From the NCBI GenBank assembly GCA_027943245.1, contig JANDJZ010001042.1:1-11434 (forward strand): 11,434 bases of DNA, read 5' to 3'. Below are positions 1 through 6,391 of this stretch, one piece after another. The notes beneath the pieces were generated by a model that saw only the letters and a list, made by a program, of their open reading frames with translations, was not told where the DNA came from and made no database searches. Each line of letters opens with the position of its first letter. Positions within the stretch are counted from its first letter, which is position 1. The position numbers and the translations under genes were made by a program. The DNA is from Acanthamoeba sp. SK_2022b. Taxonomy: Eukaryota > Discosea > Longamoebia > Acanthamoebidae.

Positions 1-76
1 GCTCGTACCCGTGCATGGGCGCCTCGTGCAGCAGGCCCAGGACGGCCAGCTCCAGCGCGTTGCTCCGTCGTGCCAC
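1..76 (-). CDS. PadR-family transcriptional regulator, N-terminal fragment
   Basis: Only the first 25 codons are inside the window; the gene continues leftward beyond position 1. Reading from GTG at 76 to 74, the peptide begins MARRSNALELAVLGLLHEAP and goes on MHGYE. The LELAVLGLL-x-E-x-PMHGYE pattern is the hallmark start of the PadR winged-helix DNA-binding domain. A strong ribosome binding site (GGGGAGGAG) ends about 6 nt before the GTG, which fixes the start. The gene is divergent from the penicillin-binding protein gene, and the 191-nt shared region carries two dyads. PadR proteins usually repress their own promoter and that of a neighbour, so control of the PBP gene is possible but is inference. 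The effector domain is not visible. Confidence 0.85.
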   Translation of the reverse strand, partial: MARRSNALELAVLGLLHEAPMHGYE

Positions 77-107
77 GTCCTGCTCCTCCCCGCGATGCGT
101 CCAGCTC

Positions 108-124
108 GTTATATCGAGACGATA
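108..124 (-). promoter_or_regulatory. Likely padR -10 box overlapping a TATCG-AGA-CGATA operator
   Basis: On the minus strand TATAAC (113 to 108) is a good -10 hexamer for the padR-type gene, giving a leader of about 25 nt that includes its ribosome binding site. Overlapping it is the dyad TATCG-AGA-CGATA (112-124), 5-bp perfect arms around 3 nt. AT-rich ATATCG/CGATAT-type dyads are typical PadR operators, so this is a candidate autoregulatory site. Regulator binding here is inferred. No convincing -35 box is seen. Confidence 0.45.
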
Positions 125-136
125 CATCGAACGGGT

Positions 137-150
137 GTGTTCGGGAACAC
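137..150. promoter_or_regulatory. Second dyad GTGTTC-GG-GAACAC in the divergent region
   Basis: A perfect 6-bp inverted repeat with a 2-nt spacer lies midway between the padR-type gene and the PBP gene, about 50 nt upstream of the likely PBP -10 region. It may be an operator for either promoter. The protein that would bind it is unknown. Confidence 0.3.
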
Positions 151-170
151 CCCACGCTCACGACTCCCGC

Positions 171-199
171 TTTTGTGGGTCGATCCGCCACACTAGACC
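171..199 (+). promoter_or_regulatory. Possible promoter of the penicillin-binding protein gene
   Basis: TTTTGT (171-176), a 17-nt spacer and TAGACC (194-199) form a weak sigma-A-like promoter. It would start RNA near 205-207. The in-frame ATG at 202 would then lie upstream of the transcript, which favours one of the starts at 253-268. Both hexamers are imperfect. Confidence 0.22.
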
Positions 200-267
200 G
201 GATGTCGTGCCCGTCCACCGGCGGGCGCGGCCCTGTGCAACGTCCTCGAACGATGGAGATGCCCGGA

Positions 268-2535
268 GTGAAGAAGCTCGCGCGCAAGATCAGCGGCACC
301 GACAAGGCGTGGTGGGTCTCGACCCTGCGCTGGCTCGCCGTGCTCTTCTCCCTGGGGCTCGTCCTGGGCCTCGGCACGCTGTTCGCGCTCTACCAGCTCA
401 TCGAGGTGCCCAGCGCCAACGCGGACTTCAAGACGCAGACGACGAAGGTCTTCTACAGCGACGGCAAGTCCCAGATCGGCAGCTTCGCGACGCAGGACCG
501 CGAGTCGATCGACCTCGAGCAGATGCCCGAGAGCATCCGCGCCGCCGTCATCGCCGCGGAGGACCGCACGTTCTACGACAACGAGGGCATCGACCTCAAG
601 GGCATCCTGCGCGCGGTGCGCAACAACACCACGAGCGGCGAGATCCAGAGCGGCGGCTCGACGATCACGCAGCAGTACGTGAAGGTGCTCTACCTCAACC
701 AGGAGCGCTCCTACAGCCGCAAGGTGAAGGAGGCGATCCTGTCGCTGAAGATCTCGCGCCAGCAGAGCAAGGAGGAGATCCTCGAGGGCTACCTCAACAC
801 GATCTACTTCGGCAACGGCGCGTACGGCATCCAGGTCGCGTCCAAGACGTACTTCGGCCACGACGCCTCCGACCTGGACGTCGACGAGGCCGCGGCGCTG
901 GCCACGGTCATCAACAACCCCAGCTACTACGACCCGTACGCCGACGACGTCGAGACGCGGATGATGCCGCGCTACCGCTACGTCCTGTCCGGCATGCTCA
1001 AGGCCGGCGCGATCAGCCAGGCCGACTACGACAAGTACGCCGAGAAGCTGCCCGCGTTCAAGAAGAAGACCAACAGCAGCCGCTACAAGGGCAGCAAGGG
1101 ATTCCTGCTCGACCTGGTCCGCAAGAAGCTCGTCGCCCTCGGCTACACCGACGCCCAGATCGACGGCGGCGGCCTGCGCATCGTCACCACCTTCGACCGC
1201 AAGATGCAGAAGGCGGCCGTGGAGACGGTCAAGGAGCAGCGTCCCGACGGGCTCAAGGAGCTGCACCAGGCGCTGGTCTCCATCCAGCCCGGCACCGGCG
1301 CGGTCAAGGCCATGTACGGCGGCGACGACTTCCTCAAGAGCCAGCTGAACTGGGCGACCCTCGGCGCGCAGCCCGGCTCGACGTTCAAGGTGTTCGGCGT
1401 CGTCGCGGCGCTCGAGAACGGCTACAGCCTGCAGACCCAGCTCGACGGCAACTCGCCCTACCGCCTGCCCGGCAGCGACGTGACCATCGGCAACCAGGGC
1501 GACTCGGGCGGCCAGTCGTTCGGCAACGTGTCGCTGGAGCGTGCCACCGAGGAGTCGATCAACACCGCGTTCGTCGACCTCACCGTCCAGATGGACGACG
1601 GGCCGGACAAGATCGTCCGCGCCGCGCGTGACGCCGGCGTCAGCGAGCGCGCGCTCAAGGTCTACGACGACGAGAACGTCCGCGGCGTCGTCACGTCGCT
1701 GGGCACCGAGGTCATCCCGACCGTCGACATGGCCAACGCCTACGCGACGCTCGCCGCCGAGGGCAAGCGCTCGGAGTGGCACGTCATCCGCCGGGTCGAG
1801 TCCGGCGACAAGCAGGTGCTCTACAAGCACGAGGCCAAGCCCAAGCAGTCCATCGACAAGGACGTCGCCGCCGACACGCTCAAGGCCCTCCAGGGCGTCG
1901 TGAGCAACGGCACCGGCACCAACGGGCGCACGGTCTGCCCGACCGCCGGCAAGACCGGCACGGCGACCGCCGGCCCGCGCAAGGACCAGCACGTCTCCTC
2001 GTCCTGGTTCGTCGGCACGACGCCGAAGCTCACCACCGCGGTCATGTACAACCGCGGCAAGGGCAACGAGGACCTCGAGGGCTACATGCCGACGTTCTAC
2101 GGCGGCCAGTACCCGGCCAAGACGTTCGCGGCCTACATGAACGAGGTGCTGGACTCCGACAACTGCGGCAGCTTCCCGCCGCCGGCCAACATCAAGGCCG
2201 ACAAGGGCACGACCTACGTCGCGCCGGCGCCGACCTGCGGCGAGGGCGAGCGCTACAGCAAGTCCGCCGGGTCGTGCGTCAGTGACACCCCCGAGTGCGG
2301 CGACGGCGAGCGCTACAGCAAGAGCCGCGGCGAGTGCGTCGAGGAGGAGGAGGACAAGCCGAAGCCCACGCCGACGCGCAAGACCCCGACTCCGACGCCG
2401 ACGCGTCCGACCCCGACCGGCGGGACCGCCACCCCGCCGACGCTGCCGGAGGACCCGGAGACCCCGCCGGCGACCGGCGGCGGCAGTGGCACGGGTAGCG
2501 GCACGGGCGGCGGAGGCGCCGCGCCGGGCCAGTAG
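268..2535 (+). CDS. Class A (bifunctional) penicillin-binding protein
   Basis: Membrane-anchored peptidoglycan synthase that polymerises lipid II into glycan strands and cross-links stem peptides outside the membrane. Numbering is from GTG 268 (755 aa). A short basic N-terminus leads into one membrane segment (about 20-43). The GT51 transglycosylase domain (about 75-250) shows EDRTF (98-102, catalytic Glu98), GGSTITQQ (129-136), RKVKEA (151-156) and ILEGYLNTIYFGNGAYGI (171-188). The transpeptidase domain shows STFK (371-374, nucleophile Ser371), SIN (430-432) and KTG (562-564), all intact. The tail has two cysteine repeats and a Thr/Pro- then Gly-rich end. GTG 268 was chosen because GGAG (255-258) sits 9 nt upstream; ATG 253 and ATG 259 are in-frame alternatives with poor ribosome binding sites. 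The gene diverges from a padR-type gene and ends 1 nt from the convergent racemase-like gene. The class is certain; the start is not. Confidence 0.95.
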   Translation: MKKLARKISGTDKAWWVSTLRWLAVLFSLGLVLGLGTLFALYQLIEVPSANADFKTQTTKVFYSDGKSQIGSFATQDRESIDLEQMPESIRAAVIAAEDRTFYDNEGIDLKGILRAVRNNTTSGEIQSGGSTITQQYVKVLYLNQERSYSRKVKEAILSLKISRQQSKEEILEGYLNTIYFGNGAYGIQVASKTYFGHDASDLDVDEAAALATVINNPSYYDPYADDVETRMMPRYRYVLSGMLKAGAISQADYDKYAEKLPAFKKKTNSSRYKGSKGFLLDLVRKKLVALGYTDAQIDGGGLRIVTTFDRKMQKAAVETVKEQRPDGLKELHQALVSIQPGTGAVKAMYGGDDFLKSQLNWATLGAQPGSTFKVFGVVAALENGYSLQTQLDGNSPYRLPGSDVTIGNQGDSGGQSFGNVSLERATEESINTAFVDLTVQMDDGPDKIVRAARDAGVSERALKVYDDENVRGVVTSLGTEVIPTVDMANAYATLAAEGKRSEWHVIRRVESGDKQVLYKHEAKPKQSIDKDVAADTLKALQGVVSNGTGTNGRTVCPTAGKTGTATAGPRKDQHVSSSWFVGTTPKLTTAVMYNRGKGNEDLEGYMPTFYGGQYPAKTFAAYMNEVLDSDNCGSFPPPANIKADKGTTYVAPAPTCGEGERYSKSAGSCVSDTPECGDGERYSKSRGECVEEEEDKPKPTPTRKTPTPTPTRPTPTGGTATPPTLPEDPETPPATGGGSGTGSGTGGGGAAPGQ
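2236..2340 (+). repeat. Two cysteine-repeat units in the PBP tail, 60-nt period
   Basis: Two 45-nt units (2236-2280 and 2296-2340) encode CGEGERYSKSAGSCV and CGDGERYSKSRGECV, separated by SDTPE. Eighteen bases (GGCGAGCGCTACAGCAAG) are identical in both. Cysteines fall at residues 657, 670, 677 and 690 (C-x12-C-x6-C-x12-C). The spacing suggests each unit is a small disulfide-closed loop outside the membrane. A Thr/Pro-rich stretch (about 698-734) and a Gly-rich end follow, probably extended in the wall. The near identity at DNA level points to tandem duplication within the gene. Confidence 0.8.
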
Positions 2536-2536
2536 G

Positions 2537-3571
2537 TCAGTCGATCACCACGGCGTCGAAGGACGCCGTGGTGAACCGCACCGAGGCGGTGACCTCGTCG
2601 CCGACGGCCGGCGGGGTCGCCGACTCGGGCAGGAGCACGAGGCTCACCTGCATGTGCGGCGGCTCGGCGAACCAGCGCTGGCGTCCGCCCACGACGAACG
2701 GCGACAGCGACAGCCCGGCCGCCTCGAGGCCGCCACGGGCCAGCGACTTGCCGCGCTGGACGACGCCGGCCACCGCCTTGGGCGCCTCCAGGCCGATGCC
2801 GTGGCTGGTGCCGCCGGCGACGACGAGCAGGTAGCCGTCGCGCGGCACGGGGCGCTGGCGGTAGCCGACCCGCTCCCCCCGCTCGACCTGGTGCAGGTCC
2901 AGCACGCGGGCCCGCACGGACAGGGCGGCCGGGTCGCCCAGCCACAGGGCGGTGCCGATGCGCGGGCGGATCGTCAGGTGCGGGCGGCGCGAGGCCAGCT
3001 CGGCGTGCTCCGCGGCGTCGAGGTGCGACACGAAGACGGTGTCGGTCTCCAGGCGGGACGTCTGCAGCGCCGCGACCCAGCTCTCGGCCTCGGCCAGGTG
3101 GCCGCGGCCCAGGGGCAGGTGCAGCGCGAACCCGACGACCTCCAGGTCGCCGAGGGCGGCGACGGCGGCGGCGATCTCGTGCCGGTCCAGGCCGTGGCGC
3201 GACATCGACGTCTCGCCCTCGACCACGACGCGGGTGCCGGCCGGAGCGGTGGCGGCGAGCGCCGCGACGTCCTCGACCCGGCCCAGCGTATGGATCACGC
3301 GCGGACCGAGCACGACGTCGTCCAGGAACGGGCGCCAGGGCGTCAGCACCAGGACGTCGCCGGAGAAGTCCTGCAGCGCGCCGGGGACCTCGGCGTAGGT
3401 GCCGACCGCGATCGTGTCGGCGCCGAGAGCCGCGGCCTCGCGGGCCAGGACGTCGCGGCCCAGGCCGTAGCCGTTGCCCTTGACCACCGGGACGAGGCCG
3501 GGGTGGGCGGCGGCGAAGTGGCGCAGGTGGGTGCGCCAGCGCGTCCCGTCGACGTGCAGCGTGAAGCTCAT
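2537..3571 (-). CDS. Alanine racemase-fold PLP protein, divergent paralog
   Basis: A fold-type III PLP barrel protein of 344 aa. N-terminal racemase motifs are kept: VVKGNGYGLG (29-38) with the PLP lysine Lys31, TSMSRHG (121-127, matching the TGMxRxG motif), H151 in GFALH, and IRPRIGTALWLG (201-212, Arg202). The C-terminal domain is unlike a true alanine racemase: the GYADG motif is replaced by VAGGTSHGIG (251-260), and the Cys-Met-Asp element reads HMQ (306-308). Tyr237 in RVGY may match the catalytic tyrosine. It is also shorter than the usual 370-390 aa. ATG 3571 overlaps the femX stop (ATGA, 4 nt) and has GGGGAGG 5 nt upstream, so the two genes are almost surely co-translated. The context suggests a job in stem-peptide or bridge chemistry. 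Racemase activity is doubtful; the name should be read as a fold assignment. Confidence 0.82.
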   Translation of the reverse strand: MSFTLHVDGTRWRTHLRHFAAAHPGLVPVVKGNGYGLGRDVLAREAAALGADTIAVGTYAEVPGALQDFSGDVLVLTPWRPFLDDVVLGPRVIHTLGRVEDVAALAATAPAGTRVVVEGETSMSRHGLDRHEIAAAVAALGDLEVVGFALHLPLGRGHLAEAESWVAALQTSRLETDTVFVSHLDAAEHAELASRRPHLTIRPRIGTALWLGDPAALSVRARVLDLHQVERGERVGYRQRPVPRDGYLLVVAGGTSHGIGLEAPKAVAGVVQRGKSLARGGLEAAGLSLSPFVVGGRQRWFAEPPHMQVSLVLLPESATPPAVGDEVTASVRFTTASFDAVVID

Positions 3572-4689
3572 CCTCGCCTCCCCATGTAGACCGTGAACGC
3601 CTTGTGCAGGACCCGGTTGATCGGCAGGTCCCACTCGCCGAGGTACTCCACGGCGTGCCCGCCGGTGCCGACCTTGAACTGGATGAGGCCGCGGTGCGGG
3701 TCGTCGGCCTCGATGGTGTCGGTGATGCCGCGCAGGTCGTAGACGCTCGCGCCGGCCGCGAGCGCGTCGCGGATCATCTGCCACTGCACGGCGTTGGAGC
3801 CGCGCACGTCGCGCTTCTCGGTGGTCGACGCGCCGTAGGAGTACCAGGCGTGGTCGCCGACCCGCACGAGCGTCGTGGCCGCGACGAGGTCGCCCTCGTG
3901 GTGGGCCAGGTAGAGCGTCAGGCGCTCGGGGTCCTCGGCGGTGAGGGCGTCCCACATCCGCTCGAAGTAGGCGAGCGGGCGCGGCGTGAAGTGGTCGCGC
4001 TCGGCGGTCTCGGTGTAGACGCGGTGGAAGTCGGCCAGGTCGGCGCGGGTGCCGCGGCTGACCTCGACGCCGTTCTTGGCCGCCTTCTTGATGTTGCGCC
4101 GCCACAGCTGGTTCATGCCGGAAAGGACGTCGTCCTCGCTGCGGCCGGCCAGGGGCAGCCAGAAGTTGAACGCCGGCTGGCCGGCCGAGAACCCGCCGGT
4201 CGTGGGGACCGGCGTCCAGCCGGCGGCCAGCAGCGCGTCGCGCACGGCCTCCGCCGCAGGGTCGGCCTCGTCGGCCGGCACCTCCCCCAGCGTCCGCAGC
4301 CCGTCGTCGGCCAGCGCCTTCTTGATCGTGTCGGCGTGCCAGCGGCGGCGCACGACCGGCGGTCCCATGCGGATGCCGAACGCGTGGGACGCCTTCAGGT
4401 GCGCCCGCAGCGGCGTCAGCCAGTCCGCCAGCGTCGCCGCGTGCCACTCGATCGAGGGGCCCTCGGGGAGGTAGGCCAGGTAGCGGTCCAGCTTGGGCAC
4501 CTTGCGGTAGAGCACGAGCCCGGCGCCCACGACGGTGTCGCCGTCGAACCAGCCGACGGACTCGCTGCGCCACTCGTTCTTCACCTGCCCCCAGGCCGGG
4601 GTCTGCAGGAAGCTCGCGGACGGCTGCGAACGCAGGAACGCCAGGTGCTGCTCGGAGGTGATCGGTCGGACGCGCAGGGCTCGGGTCAC
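3568..4689 (-). CDS. femX: FemX-type peptidoglycan bridge aminoacyltransferase (FemAB family)
   Basis: FemAB-family enzymes use aminoacyl-tRNA to add an amino acid to the third residue of the lipid-linked stem peptide, at the inner face of the membrane. The 373-aa protein has twin GNAT-like subdomains with the family's landmarks: ASFLQTPAWGQVKNEW (25-40), YLAYLPEGPSIEW (70-82), MGPP (108-111), MNQLWRRNIKKAAKNGVEV (192-210), WYSYGAS (282-288) and YDLRGI (317-322), then GLIQFKVGTGG (334-344) and LGEWDLPIN (350-358). It closely resembles the Streptomyces FemX group as I remember it. The first residue added is likely Gly, as expected for LL-DAP-type walls, but the sequence does not prove it. GTG 4689 has no ribosome binding site but sits 6 nt after a TAGCCT box, suggesting leaderless translation. 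It overlaps the downstream racemase-like gene by 4 nt. Confidence 0.92.
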   Translation of the reverse strand: MTRALRVRPITSEQHLAFLRSQPSASFLQTPAWGQVKNEWRSESVGWFDGDTVVGAGLVLYRKVPKLDRYLAYLPEGPSIEWHAATLADWLTPLRAHLKASHAFGIRMGPPVVRRRWHADTIKKALADDGLRTLGEVPADEADPAAEAVRDALLAAGWTPVPTTGGFSAGQPAFNFWLPLAGRSEDDVLSGMNQLWRRNIKKAAKNGVEVSRGTRADLADFHRVYTETAERDHFTPRPLAYFERMWDALTAEDPERLTLYLAHHEGDLVAATTLVRVGDHAWYSYGASTTEKRDVRGSNAVQWQMIRDALAAGASVYDLRGITDTIEADDPHRGLIQFKVGTGGHAVEYLGEWDLPINRVLHKAFTVYMGRRG

Positions 4690-4695
4690 CCGTCG

Positions 4696-4701
4696 AGGCT
4701 A
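4696..4701 (-). promoter_or_regulatory. Leaderless-type -10 box of femX (TAGCCT)
   Basis: TAGCCT (4701 to 4696, minus strand) lies 6 nt before GTG 4689, so transcription should begin at or within a base of the start codon. No -35 match is evident. The lack of a Shine-Dalgarno sequence fits. Confidence 0.5.
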
Positions 4702-4724
4702 CCAACCTGGGCTTCTGAGGAGAT

Positions 4725-4743
4725 GTCGGTTAGCCTTCCCTAA
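4725..4743 (+). promoter_or_regulatory. DtxR/IdeR-type iron box upstream of the siderophore-interacting protein gene
   Basis: GTCGGTTAGCCTTCCCTAA matches the 19-bp consensus TTAGGTTAGSCTAACCTAA at 15 of 19 positions. It overlaps a possible -10 box (TAGCCT, 4731-4736) of the downstream flavoprotein gene, the usual layout for iron-dependent repression. A siderophore-related gene next to it makes the site credible. It lies 35 nt from the divergent femX start. Confidence 0.75.
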
Positions 4744-4765
4744 GTAGTCCGCCGAGAGGAACCCG

Positions 4766-5650
4766 ATGCAGACCTACCGCGCCACCGTCGCCGACCGGCG
4801 TCCGCTGTCCGCCCACCTGGTGCGCCTCACCCTGGCGCTCCCGGAGCTGGCGACCACGGGCGTCCCCGACGAGTACGTGCGGGTGCTCATCGCCCCGGAG
4901 GGCGCCGAGCTGTCCCTCCCGACGATCGACGAGAAGTTCAACGTCACCTACCCCGAGGGTGCGGTCGAGCCGATCAGCCGGGTCTACACGATCTCCGACC
5001 ACCGCGAGACGGCCGCCGGCGTCGAGGTCGACGTCGACGTGGCGCTGCACGACGTCGGCCCGGGCGCGGCCTGGGCCCGCGACTGCGCCATCGGCTCGCA
5101 GGTGGGCATCGTCGAGCCGCACGGCCTGTACGCCGCCGGCGCCGACGTCCCCTGGCAGCTGCTCGTCTGCGACATCACCGGCGTCCCCGCGCTGGCCCGC
5201 ATCCTGCGCGGCCTGCGTCCCGGGCAGCGCGCCGAGGCGGTCGTCGTCCTCACCGACGCGGCGGACGAGCTGGACCTCCCGTCGCCCGGCGACGTCACCA
5301 TCACCTGGCAGGTCGTCCAGGACGAGCGCGGCGTCGAGGAGGCGCTCACCCGCGCCGTCGTCGGCCGCAGCCTGCCCGAGACCAGCGGCGAGCGGTACGT
5401 CTGGTTCGCCGGCGAGGCCCGCGCGAGCCGCGCCGTCCGCCGTCACCTGCGCAAGGTGCTGGGCTGGCCGCAGAGCGACTTCTACACCTGCGGCTACTGG
5501 CAGTTCGACGCCGAGGCCTGGCACGCCCGCTACGAGCAGGTCGCGGCCGACATCATCGCCCGCGCCCAGGCCGCCCAGGCCGCCGCTGGCGACGACACCG
5601 GTGCCTACCTCGACGCGCTCGAGGACATCTACGAGTCCGCCGGCCTCTGA
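4766..5650 (+). CDS. Siderophore-interacting protein, FAD-dependent ferric-siderophore reductase
   Basis: SIP-family cytoplasmic flavoproteins reduce ferric siderophores after uptake to release iron. The 294-aa length is typical. The FAD-binding domain (about 1-125) carries SRVYTIS (71-77, the Arg-x-Tyr-Thr flavin motif) and HDVGPGAAWA (95-104), which matches the family's HGxxGPAxxWA region, followed by GSQVGIVEPHG (110-120). The C-terminal SIP domain has YVWFAGEARASRAVRRHLRK (211-230) and FYTCGYW (239-245). ATG 4766 is supported by AGAGGA (4755-4760) 5 nt upstream. An iron box overlaps its likely promoter, predicting repression when iron is plentiful. No siderophore synthesis or transport genes lie nearby, so its substrate may be supplied from elsewhere in the genome. 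It is divergent from femX. Confidence 0.93.
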   Translation: MQTYRATVADRRPLSAHLVRLTLALPELATTGVPDEYVRVLIAPEGAELSLPTIDEKFNVTYPEGAVEPISRVYTISDHRETAAGVEVDVDVALHDVGPGAAWARDCAIGSQVGIVEPHGLYAAGADVPWQLLVCDITGVPALARILRGLRPGQRAEAVVVLTDAADELDLPSPGDVTITWQVVQDERGVEEALTRAVVGRSLPETSGERYVWFAGEARASRAVRRHLRKVLGWPQSDFYTCGYWQFDAEAWHARYEQVAADIIARAQAAQAAAGDDTGAYLDALEDIYESAGL

Positions 5651-5675
5651 CCCACGCCACGACCGCCGCACGGAG

Positions 5676-5786
5676 CGGTGAGTGGTCCACCAGCCTCGAC
5701 GTGGGCCGGTGAGTGGTCCACCAGCGCGGGACGTCCTGAGGTGGACGACTCACCGCTCGGGTGAGCGTTCGGTTGCCCACTCACCG
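5676..5786. repeat. Four-copy repeat with nested inverted arrangement between convergent genes
   Basis: CGGTGAGTGGTCCACCAGC occurs exactly twice on the plus strand (5676-5694 and 5707-5725). Its inverse occurs as GGTGGACGACTCACCG (5740-5755) and CCACTCACCG (5777-5786). Copy 2 pairs with copy 3 at 15 of 16 positions around a 17-nt loop that itself holds the palindrome GGACGTCC. Copy 1 pairs with copy 4 over 10 bp outside that hairpin. It occupies most of the 174-nt gap between the ends of the flavoprotein and HNH genes, so it may stop transcription from both sides. There is no T-tract, so it is not a textbook intrinsic terminator. It may instead be a genome-wide dispersed repeat. Confidence 0.75.
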
Positions 5787-5824
5787 CCCCGGGCCCCGCA
5801 CGGCCAGCCAGCCAGCCCGAGGGG

Positions 5825-6262
5825 CTAGACCAGGGCGCCGTGGCGGGGGGCGGCCGGCGTCAGCAGCAGCGTCATCCCGGCCTCGGCGGGGGTGCGGTCG
5901 GCCTTGCGGTGGTTGCAGCGCAGGCACGCGGCGACCGCGTTCTCCCAGCTGAGCGTCCCACCCCGGCTGCGCGGCACGACGTGGTCGACGGTCTCGGCGT
6001 GGCCGCCGCAGTAGGCGCACATCTTGTCGCGGGCCTTGATCGCCGCCTTCGTGCACACCCGGGCGCGGCCGTGCGTCCAGCGCATCACCACGTAGCGGAC
6101 GAGCCGCAGCACCTTGGGCACCTTGAACGGGCCGAAGTCCTGGTCGGTGGCCTCCTCGACCACCGCGACCTGGCGCACGAGCATCTTGATGGCGTGGCGC
6201 ACCGACACGCGCTGCAACGGTTCGTAGCTCGCGTTCAAGACCAGGACGTGCTCAGCCGTCAT
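5825..6262 (-). CDS. HNH-domain endonuclease-like protein
   Basis: A 145-aa protein common in actinobacterial chromosomes and usually annotated as an HNH endonuclease; its cellular role is not established. The N-terminal part begins with VLVLNASYEPLQRVS (6-20), the typical opening of this subgroup, and is basic. The HNH zinc-finger module is C-terminal: CAYC (82-85), VDHVVPRSRGG (92-102) with D93-H94, ENAVAACLRCNHRKAD (107-122) with N108, the second zinc pair C113/C116, and N117-H118. All expected metal and catalytic residues are present. The start at 6262 has GGAAGGGG about 6 nt upstream. The stop faces the repeat cluster; the start diverges from the aldo/keto reductase gene. No restriction, homing or toxin partner is adjacent, so a housekeeping role is more likely than a mobile one. 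Confidence 0.9.
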   Translation of the reverse strand: MTAEHVLVLNASYEPLQRVSVRHAIKMLVRQVAVVEEATDQDFGPFKVPKVLRLVRYVVMRWTHGRARVCTKAAIKARDKMCAYCGGHAETVDHVVPRSRGGTLSWENAVAACLRCNHRKADRTPAEAGMTLLLTPAAPRHGALV

Positions 6263-6283
6263 GGGGTGCCCCTTCCGAGACGA

Positions 6284-6289
6284 ACAGTA
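6284..6289 (-). promoter_or_regulatory. Possible -10 box (TACTGT) of the HNH gene
   Basis: TACTGT (6289 to 6284, minus strand) would give a leader of about 15 nt that includes the ribosome binding site. No good -35 box is seen. The rest of the 141-nt divergent gap holds only a small dyad, CGGTC-GCC-GACCG (6329-6341), of unknown meaning. Confidence 0.3.
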
Positions 6290-6391
6290 GCCGCGAAACC
6301 CACACCAGGACAGAGGATGCTGACGGACCGGTCGCCGACCGTCACCTCCCGCCCGCGTCCGCCTCCCGGGTGCGGGCCGCCCGCGCGTCGC

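Noticed and set aside
98..102. Asn in place of the usual His a few residues after EDRTF in the PBP transglycosylase (protein position about 105) as a sign of inactivity
   Set aside because: The catalytic Glu98 and the other GT51 motifs are intact, and I recall Asn at this place in other actinobacterial class A PBPs.
127..144. Possible LexA SOS box (TCGAAC...GTTCG) upstream of the PBP gene
   Set aside because: The two half-sites are separated by 6 nt rather than the 4 nt of the actinobacterial SOS consensus, and the outer base of one arm does not match.
193..1992. Long minus-strand open frame of 599 codons opposite the PBP gene
   Set aside because: It is the GC-rich shadow of the PBP gene: low-complexity Ala/Arg/Val/Asp/Leu composition, no domain, while the plus strand has all PBP motifs.
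2537..4705. Single minus-strand frame joining a FemX-region frame to the racemase-like protein as one 722-aa fusion
   Set aside because: The part over femX is in the wrong frame and is low complexity. The genuine FemX frame ends with an ATGA overlap, so these are two genes.
3604..4743. Plus-strand open frame of 379 codons opposite femX
   Set aside because: Repetitive Val/Gly/Arg/Asp composition with no recognisable motif; it mirrors femX codons.
5676..5786. CRISPR array from the repeated 19-mer
   Set aside because: Only two direct copies, a 12-nt spacer, inverted copies alongside, and no cas genes.
5761..5952. Small plus-strand open frame across the repeat cluster and the HNH 3' end
   Set aside because: No ribosome binding site, Arg/Pro-rich shadow composition, and it overlaps the real HNH gene antisense.
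5825..6262. HNH gene as part of a homing endonuclease, restriction or toxin system
   Set aside because: The N-terminal signature is that of the widespread actinobacterial chromosomal HNH protein, and no methylase, intein or immunity partner is adjacent.
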